NCBI GenBank assembly: GCA_027858635.1
Contig: JAQICG010000360.1
Span: forward strand, 1 to 9,485
From: Gammaproteobacteria bacterium
GTDB lineage: Bacteria > Pseudomonadota > Gammaproteobacteria > SZUA-229
Reading direction: 5' to 3'
Length of the DNA stretch: 9,485 nt
The position numbers and the translations under genes are program-made. This document shows positions 5,759 through 9,485 of the stretch, piece after piece. Every line of letters starts with the position of its first letter. Position 1 is the stretch's first letter. Below the pieces are notes generated by a model that saw only the letters and a program-made list of their open reading frames with translations, ran no database searches and was not told where the DNA came from.

Positions 5759-6265
5759 ATGGCAAAAGTAGATTCACGCGTAGAGAAAGACGATCTTATT
5801 GAAAAACTGGTTACAGTTAATCGAGTTGCAAAAGTAGTTAAAGGTGGTCGCCAATTTGGTTTTACAGCTTTGACTGTTGTTGGTGATGGCAATGGCACTG
5901 TAGGTTTTGGTTATGGCAAGGCAAAAGAAGTCCCCTTAGCCATTCAGAAGGCTATGGATAAAGCTAGAAAGAACATGCGAAAGATTGATCTTAAAGAAGA
6001 AACTTTGCAGCACGCAATTACGGGTGTTCATGGCGCAGCCAATGTATATATGCAGCCGGCATCTGAAGGTACGGGTATTATTGCTGGTGGTGCAATGCGC
6101 GCTGTTTTTGAAGCGGTCGGAGTCAAGAATGTATTGGCGAAAATTAATGGTACCCGTAATCCTGTTAACGTAGTACGCGCAACCATTAATGGTCTGACAT
6201 CCATGTCGTCACCCGCTTATGTTGCAGCTAAACGTGGCAAAAAAATCGAAGAAATAATTGGTTAG
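5759..6265 (+). CDS. rpsE: 30S ribosomal protein S5
   Basis: S5 shapes the mRNA entry tunnel with S3 and S4 and influences decoding accuracy and spectinomycin sensitivity. The 168-residue product (E. coli 167) has the N-terminal double-stranded-RNA-binding-like domain (about residues 12-77) with LVTVNRVAKVVKGGRQFGFT, VGDGNGTVGFGYGKAKEVP, and the C-terminal domain with ASEGTGIIAGGAMRAVFEAV and GVKNVLAKINGTRNPVNVVR. The loop KVVKGGRQF where spectinomycin-resistance changes map in E. coli has no obvious deletion. AGGA at 5748-5751 is seven bases before the ATG. Confidence 0.98.
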   Translation: MAKVDSRVEKDDLIEKLVTVNRVAKVVKGGRQFGFTALTVVGDGNGTVGFGYGKAKEVPLAIQKAMDKARKNMRKIDLKEETLQHAITGVHGAANVYMQPASEGTGIIAGGAMRAVFEAVGVKNVLAKINGTRNPVNVVRATINGLTSMSSPAYVAAKRGKKIEEIIG

Positions 6266-6274
6266 GATATAATC

Positions 6275-6460
6275 GTGGCAAACAAAGAACTAAAAGTAAC
6301 ATTGGTGAAAAGCATAATCGGCCGACTAAAGTCACATAAAGCTTGTGTACAAGGTCTTGGTTTACGCCGTATGCATCAGACAGTGAGAGTTATCGATACG
6401 CCTGAAAATCGCGGTATGATTAATCGGGTTTCTTATATGCTTTCAGTCGAGGAGATCTGA
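6275..6460 (+). CDS. rpmD: 50S ribosomal protein L30
   Basis: L30 is a small ferredoxin-like protein of the 50S subunit that binds helices of 23S rRNA; it is dispensable in some bacteria and lost in some reduced genomes. The 61-residue product (E. coli 59) reads KVTLVKSIIGRLKSHKACVQ, then GLGLRRMHQTVRVIDTPENR and GMINRVSYMLSVEEI. The start is GTG, with AGGA at 6264-6267 overlapping the rpsE stop. It ends with TGA, further evidence that TGA is read as stop. The strong GAGGAG of rplO lies inside its last codons. Confidence 0.97.
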   Translation: MANKELKVTLVKSIIGRLKSHKACVQGLGLRRMHQTVRVIDTPENRGMINRVSYMLSVEEI

Positions 6461-6462
6461 AC

Positions 6463-6897
6463 ATGTATTTAAATGATCTTCAGCCTGCAGAAGGCAGCAA
6501 CAAAAACATAAAGCGAGTTGGTCGGGGCATCGGCTCTGGTACCGGTAAAACATCAGGCCGTGGCCATAAAGGTCAGAAGTCTCGTTCCGGTGGTTTTCAC
6601 AAAGTGGGTTTTGAAGGTGGTCAGATGCCACTGCAACGTCGCTTGCCTAAAGTGGGCTTCAATTCTCGCTCTGCAAGAATCAGTGCAGAAGTACGCTTGA
6701 ATGAGCTTGCCAATATCGATGCGGCCGTTATTGATATCGCTGCTTTAATCGCTGCGAATATTGTTCCAGCAAGTACCAAAAAAGCAAAAGTATTTGCTTC
6801 CGGTGAACTTAATAAGGCTGTGAATCTAAAGGGTATTCTGGCAACGTCGGGCGCTCGTGCAATAATCGAAGCCGCCGGCGGAAAAATTGAAGCCTGA
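6463..6897 (+). CDS. rplO: 50S ribosomal protein L15
   Basis: L15 is a late-assembling 50S protein whose extended N-terminal arm threads through 23S rRNA domains. The 144-residue product (also 144 in E. coli) starts YLNDLQPAEGSNKNIKRVGR and has the Gly/Arg/Lys-rich arm GIGSGTGKTSGRGHKGQKSR (about 22-41), then GGFHKVGFEGGQMPLQRRLP. The C-terminal globular part ends SGARAIIEAAGGKIEA. GAGGAG at 6449-6454 is the best Shine-Dalgarno in the window. Two consecutive in-frame stops (TGA TGA) end it. It lies two bases after rpmD, so coupling is likely. Confidence 0.98.
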   Translation: MYLNDLQPAEGSNKNIKRVGRGIGSGTGKTSGRGHKGQKSRSGGFHKVGFEGGQMPLQRRLPKVGFNSRSARISAEVRLNELANIDAAVIDIAALIAANIVPASTKKAKVFASGELNKAVNLKGILATSGARAIIEAAGGKIEA

Positions 6898-6931
6898 TGA
6901 TTTATAAACCTGCGGATGAATTGTTGTAGAT

Positions 6932-8242
6932 ATGAGTGAATCTAAAGGTAAATTCACCGAACTCAAACAGCGACTGCTGTTTGTGCTTGGTGCAATAATC
7001 GTTTTTCGCATTGGTACATTTATACCCGTTCCCGGTATTGATCCCAATGTTCTGTCAACATTGTTTGAGCAACAACAGGGGAGCATCCTGGGTGTCTTTA
7101 ATATGTTTTCAGGCGGTGCACTTGGTCGAATGTCAATGTTTGCGCTTGGGATCATGCCTTATATATCTGCTTCAATTATAATGCAGTTGCTGGCAGCGAC
7201 AGTTCCCTCCCTGGAGCGAATTAAAAAAGAAGGTGAATCAGGTCGTCGTAAAATTGCGGCGTACACGAGATACTTTACCCTGGTGTTGGCGACATTCCAG
7301 TCAATCGGTATTGCTACAGCCTTGCAGACCCAGTCAGTAGGTGCAGAGGCGCTAGTTATTACACCAGGTATTGTGTTTGTCTTCACGGCCGCGATAACGC
7401 TGGTCACTGGCACAATGTTCTTGATGTGGTTAGGTGAACAGGTAACTGAGCGAGGAATTGGTAATGGTATCTCTATTATCATTTTCTCCGGTATTGTTGC
7501 AGGCTTACCAAGTGCTGTAGGCGGTACCCTTGAATTAGTCCGTACCGGTGAGCTACATACACTGGCGACGATCTTCCTTTTCGCGCTGGCTGTACTGGTG
7601 ACTGCGTTTGTTATCTTTGTGGAACGCGGCCAGAGAAGAATTACGGTTAATTATGCTAAGCGCCAGCAGGGTCGTCGTTTATATGCAGCACAAAGCAGCC
7701 ATTTACCGCTTAAGCTGAATATGGCGGGTGTTATTCCTCCGATTTTTGCTTCCAGCATAATTCTGTTTCCGGCCACAATGGCGAGCTGGGTAGGGCAGAG
7801 CGAAGGCATGGGATGGTTGCAGAATATAGCGACAGTATTGTCACCAGGGCAACCGATCTATGTAATGTTTTATGCCCTGGCTATTATATTTTTCTGTTTC
7901 TTTTATACCGCCTTACAATTTAATGCACGCGATACAGCCGACAATCTGAAAAAGTCCGGAGCGTTTATTCCGGGTATCAGACCGGGTGATCAGACGGCTA
8001 AATACATTGATAAAGTGATGACGCGCCTTACATTTGTAGGTGCAATGTATATAACCCTGGTCTGCCTGTTGCCCGAGTTCTTGATTTTGTACTGGAATGT
8101 ACCTTTTTACTTTGGTGGGACATCGTTGCTTATTATCGTTATTGTAGTTATGGATTTCATGTCGCAGGTGCAGTCCCACTTGATGTCGCACCAATATGAC
8201 GGCATCATGAAAAAGGCGAATTTACAGGGCTATCAGAGATAA
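6932..8242 (+). CDS. secY: Protein translocase subunit SecY
   Basis: SecY is the central channel of the inner-membrane SecYEG translocon, passing unfolded exported proteins driven by SecA and inserting membrane proteins from docked ribosomes. The 436-residue product (E. coli 443) has ten predicted membrane segments, roughly at residues 14-32, 67-88, 111-130, 143-166, 173-193, 207-230, 262-283, 307-328, 363-383 and 391-411. Visible landmarks are the plug region FNMFSGGALGR (56-66), KKEGESGRRKI (98-108), WLGEQVTERGIGNGISIIIF, ERGQRRITVNYAKRQQGRR, and the SecA/ribosome-contacting cytosolic loop PGIRPGDQTAKYIDKVMTRL with Arg350 matching E. coli Arg357. An in-frame TGA at 6917 rules out a longer N-terminus, so the shorter cytosolic start is real. 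The leader has no strong Shine-Dalgarno. Confidence 0.98.
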   Translation: MSESKGKFTELKQRLLFVLGAIIVFRIGTFIPVPGIDPNVLSTLFEQQQGSILGVFNMFSGGALGRMSMFALGIMPYISASIIMQLLAATVPSLERIKKEGESGRRKIAAYTRYFTLVLATFQSIGIATALQTQSVGAEALVITPGIVFVFTAAITLVTGTMFLMWLGEQVTERGIGNGISIIIFSGIVAGLPSAVGGTLELVRTGELHTLATIFLFALAVLVTAFVIFVERGQRRITVNYAKRQQGRRLYAAQSSHLPLKLNMAGVIPPIFASSIILFPATMASWVGQSEGMGWLQNIATVLSPGQPIYVMFYALAIIFFCFFYTALQFNARDTADNLKKSGAFIPGIRPGDQTAKYIDKVMTRLTFVGAMYITLVCLLPEFLILYWNVPFYFGGTSLLIIVIVVMDFMSQVQSHLMSHQYDGIMKKANLQGYQR

Positions 8243-8287
8243 CCATCGCTTACAAGGTTTTAACTAACTGATTTATAAAGAAGTTGT

Positions 8288-8311
8288 GAATCTACACTGA
8301 TTCGGAGAATG
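8288..8311 (+). promoter_or_regulatory. Short inverted repeat abutting the rpmJ ribosome binding site
   Basis: GAATC at 8288-8292 and GATTC at 8299-8303 form a perfect five-base inverted repeat with a six-base loop, directly against GGAG at 8304-8307, the Shine-Dalgarno of rpmJ. The Shine-Dalgarno lies eight bases before the ATG at 8316. The hairpin is too weak and lacks the T-run to be a terminator. A role in rpmJ translation is only a guess. Confidence 0.25.
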
Positions 8312-8315
8312 AAAA

Positions 8316-8429
8316 ATGAAAGTACGTGCTTCGGTAAAAAAATTATGCCGTAACTGCAAAATAGTCAGACGTAGCGGTGTAGTTCGCGTGATATGCGCAG
8401 ATCCACGCCATAAGCAGCGCCAGGGTTGA
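8316..8429 (+). CDS. rpmJ: 50S ribosomal protein L36 (zinc-binding form)
   Basis: L36 is the smallest 50S protein and organises 23S rRNA near the factor-binding side. The 37-residue product reads MKVRASVKKLCRNCKIVRRS and then GVVRVICADPRHKQRQG. Cys11, Cys14, Cys27 and His32 form the classical CxxC-x12-C-x4-H zinc site, so this is the zinc-containing paralogue. Ending in RQG with TGA matches the E. coli protein and supports TGA as stop. It follows secY as in other gammaproteobacteria and closes the spc block. Confidence 0.97.
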   Translation: MKVRASVKKLCRNCKIVRRSGVVRVICADPRHKQRQG

Positions 8430-8490
8430 TTTGCTCAGGTATTAACAGTAAAATTACGCGCTTTGTCGCGCACAGACGGTAACAGTATAA
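8430..8490 (+). other. rpmJ-rpsM intergenic leader, no recognisable promoter or terminator
   Basis: In E. coli this interval is longer and contains the S4-binding pseudoknot that regulates the alpha operon. Here it is 61 bases. I see only a 4-base GC inverted repeat (8457-8460 with 8467-8470, six-base loop) and an element at 8437-8454 resembling the rplE leader. A short pseudoknot cannot be excluded by eye. Confidence 0.4.
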
Positions 8491-8847
8491 ATGGCTCGAA
8501 TAGCAGGTATAAATATTCCATCACATAAGCATGCAGTTATTGGCTTAACGCATATCTATGGTATTGGTCTAACACGTTCAAAAAGCATATGTGAAGCAAC
8601 AGGTATTGCAACTGGTCAAAAGATCGGCGAATTATCTGATGAACAGATCGAAAGCTTGAGAACCGAAGTTGGTAAGTTCATCGTAGAGGGTGACCTTCGC
8701 CGTGAAGTCTCAATGAGCATCAAGCGTTTGATGGACCTCGGTTGCTTCCGCGGTATACGGCATCGTCGTAGCTTACCGCTACGTGGTCAACGCACCAAAA
8801 CGAATGCTAGAACACGAAAAGGTCCACGCCGACCTGTCACCCGATAG
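8491..8847 (+). CDS. rpsM: 30S ribosomal protein S13
   Basis: S13 is in the 30S head, pairs with S19, forms intersubunit bridges to L5 and touches P-site tRNA with its basic tail. The product has 118 residues, the same as E. coli: MARIAGINIPSHKHAVIGLT, the helix-two-turns-helix region IYGIGLTRSKSIC (22-34), VEGDLRREVSMSIKRLMDLG, CFRGIRHRRSLPLRGQRT and the tail KTNARTRKGPRRPVTR. The leader offers only GGTAA at 8478-8482 as a weak Shine-Dalgarno. This is the first gene of the alpha block, continuous in direction with spc. Confidence 0.98.
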   Translation: MARIAGINIPSHKHAVIGLTHIYGIGLTRSKSICEATGIATGQKIGELSDEQIESLRTEVGKFIVEGDLRREVSMSIKRLMDLGCFRGIRHRRSLPLRGQRTKTNARTRKGPRRPVTR

Positions 8848-8869
8848 TAATTAACAGGCAGAAAATATA

Positions 8870-9253
8870 ATGGCAAAGCCAGAAACACGTAAAAAAGTTA
8901 AGCGCAGTCTCACTGACGGCGTGGCACATGTTTACGCAACATTTAACAACACCATCGTAACGATCACTGACCGGCAGGGCAATGCTCTGGCATGGGCAAC
9001 AGCAGGTGGTTCCGGTTTCCGTGGTTCTCGTAAGAGCACGCCTTTTGCTGCACAGGTTGCTGCAGAGCGCGCCGGTACACGGGCTAAAGATTATGGCATT
9101 AAAAATATGGATGTGCTGGTGAAAGGGCCGGGTCCAGGACGTGATTCTGCTGTGCGTTCACTCAATAACATAGGCTTTAAGAGTACTAATATTACAGATG
9201 TAACGCCTATCCCCCATAATGGTTGCCGTCCGCCAAAAAGGCGTCGTGTTTAA
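8870..9253 (+). CDS. rpsK: 30S ribosomal protein S11
   Basis: S11 forms part of the 30S platform near the mRNA exit and Shine-Dalgarno helix. The 127-residue product (E. coli 129) has DGVAHVYATFNNTIVTITDR, GGSGFRGSRKSTPFAAQVAA, VKGPGPGR (84-91) and the signature TDVTPIPHNGCRPPKRRRV. Asn117-Gly118 matches the E. coli Asn119-Gly site known to convert to isoaspartate. It lies 22 bases after rpsM with an AGG-type weak leader, and 16 bases before rpsD. Confidence 0.98.
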   Translation: MAKPETRKKVKRSLTDGVAHVYATFNNTIVTITDRQGNALAWATAGGSGFRGSRKSTPFAAQVAAERAGTRAKDYGIKNMDVLVKGPGPGRDSAVRSLNNIGFKSTNITDVTPIPHNGCRPPKRRRV

Positions 9254-9269
9254 GATCGGAGAGTATTAA

Positions 9270-9485
9270 GTGGCTAAATATACAGGTCCAAAGTGTAAGC
9301 TCAGTCGTCGTGAAGGCGTTGATCTTGAATTGAAATCATCATTGCGTCCGCTTGAGTCCAAGTGCAAGCTGGATCAGGTACCTGGACAACACGGTGCGCG
9401 TCGCACACGTCTGTCAGATTATGCATTGCAGTTACGTGAAAAGCAGAAGCTACGTCGCATCTATGGCGTTCTGGAAAAACAGTTC
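9270..9485 (+). CDS. rpsD: 30S ribosomal protein S4, N-terminal part (3' end outside window)
   Basis: S4 nucleates 30S assembly by binding the 5' domain of 16S rRNA, affects decoding accuracy and, in E. coli, represses the alpha operon. The start is GTG with GGAGAG at 9258-9263 six bases before it. The 72 codons present read AKYTGPKCKLSRREGVDLEL, then KCKLDQVPGQHGARRTRLSD and YALQLREKQKLRRIYGVLEK, as expected for a protein of about 206 residues. Zinc-type S4 has CxxC at residues 9-12; here Cys9 is kept but residue 12 is Ser, so this is the zinc-free type. The frame is open to the window edge. Confidence 0.97.
   Translation, partial: MAKYTGPKCKLSRREGVDLELKSSLRPLESKCKLDQVPGQHGARRTRLSDYALQLREKQKLRRIYGVLEKQF

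Noticed and set aside
5755..5760. TATAAT-like -10 boxes before rpsE (and at 8866-8871 before rpsK)
   Set aside because: They overlap the start codons themselves and have no convincing -35 partner; they reflect AT-rich leaders.
6905..6931. N-terminal extension of SecY to match the 443-residue E. coli protein
   Set aside because: An in-frame TGA at 6917-6919 lies five codons before the ATG at 6932, so the protein begins there.
6826..7155. Antisense open frames, such as this one across rplO and secY, and others opposite rplV, rplN, rplE, rplF, rplR and secY
   Set aside because: They lie wholly opposite or across confident genes, show no recognisable domain and have no independent start signals; they are coding shadows.

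Overview
This window is a single, densely packed, plus-strand ribosomal-protein cluster of the classical S10-spc-alpha type. It opens inside rplB and closes inside rpsD, with no antisense genes, RNA genes, mobile elements or CRISPR. The protein sequences closely follow the Escherichia coli/Pseudomonas versions: L22 of exactly 110 residues, L6 of exactly 177, a 101-residue S14 without a zinc ribbon, a zinc-type L36, and rpmJ directly after secY. This points to a gammaproteobacterium outside the enterics, with a moderately AT-leaning coding style. I cannot name the genus from the sequence.

Layout: the S10-operon tail is rplB (C-terminal part)-rpsS-rplV-rpsC-rplP-rpmC-rpsQ. The spc block is rplN-rplX-rplE-rpsN-rpsH-rplF-rplR-rpsE-rpmD-rplO-secY-rpmJ. 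The start of the alpha block is rpsM-rpsK-rpsD (N-terminal part). Gaps run from a 1-base overlap (rplP/rpmC) to 73 bases (secY-rpmJ), so no stretch over 300 bases lacks a gene. Only 24 bases separate rpsQ from rplN, which leaves no room for the intergenic spc promoter known in E. coli, so the S10 and spc blocks are probably one transcript here. GTG starts occur at rpsS, rplV, rplP, rpmD and rpsD.

The gene products act together: the S and L proteins are structural parts of the 30S and 50S subunits, and SecY is the channel of the Sec translocon through which ribosomes deliver inner-membrane and exported proteins.

The one real anomaly is rpsC (ribosomal protein S3). Its reading frame is interrupted by a TGA at codon 46 (1319-1321). 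The frame is otherwise continuous, and recognisable S3 sequence lies on both sides. TGA clearly acts as a normal stop at the ends of rpsS, rpmD, rplO and rpmJ, so a genome-wide code change is unlikely. The TGA is followed by C, a leaky context, and one base later by a small bulged stem-loop. The KH domain of the same gene also carries unusual residues. A sequence error, a true nonsense mutation with a second rpsC elsewhere, or stop-codon readthrough are the options. Error is the simplest, but the locus deserves checking. The rest of the window is conventional.
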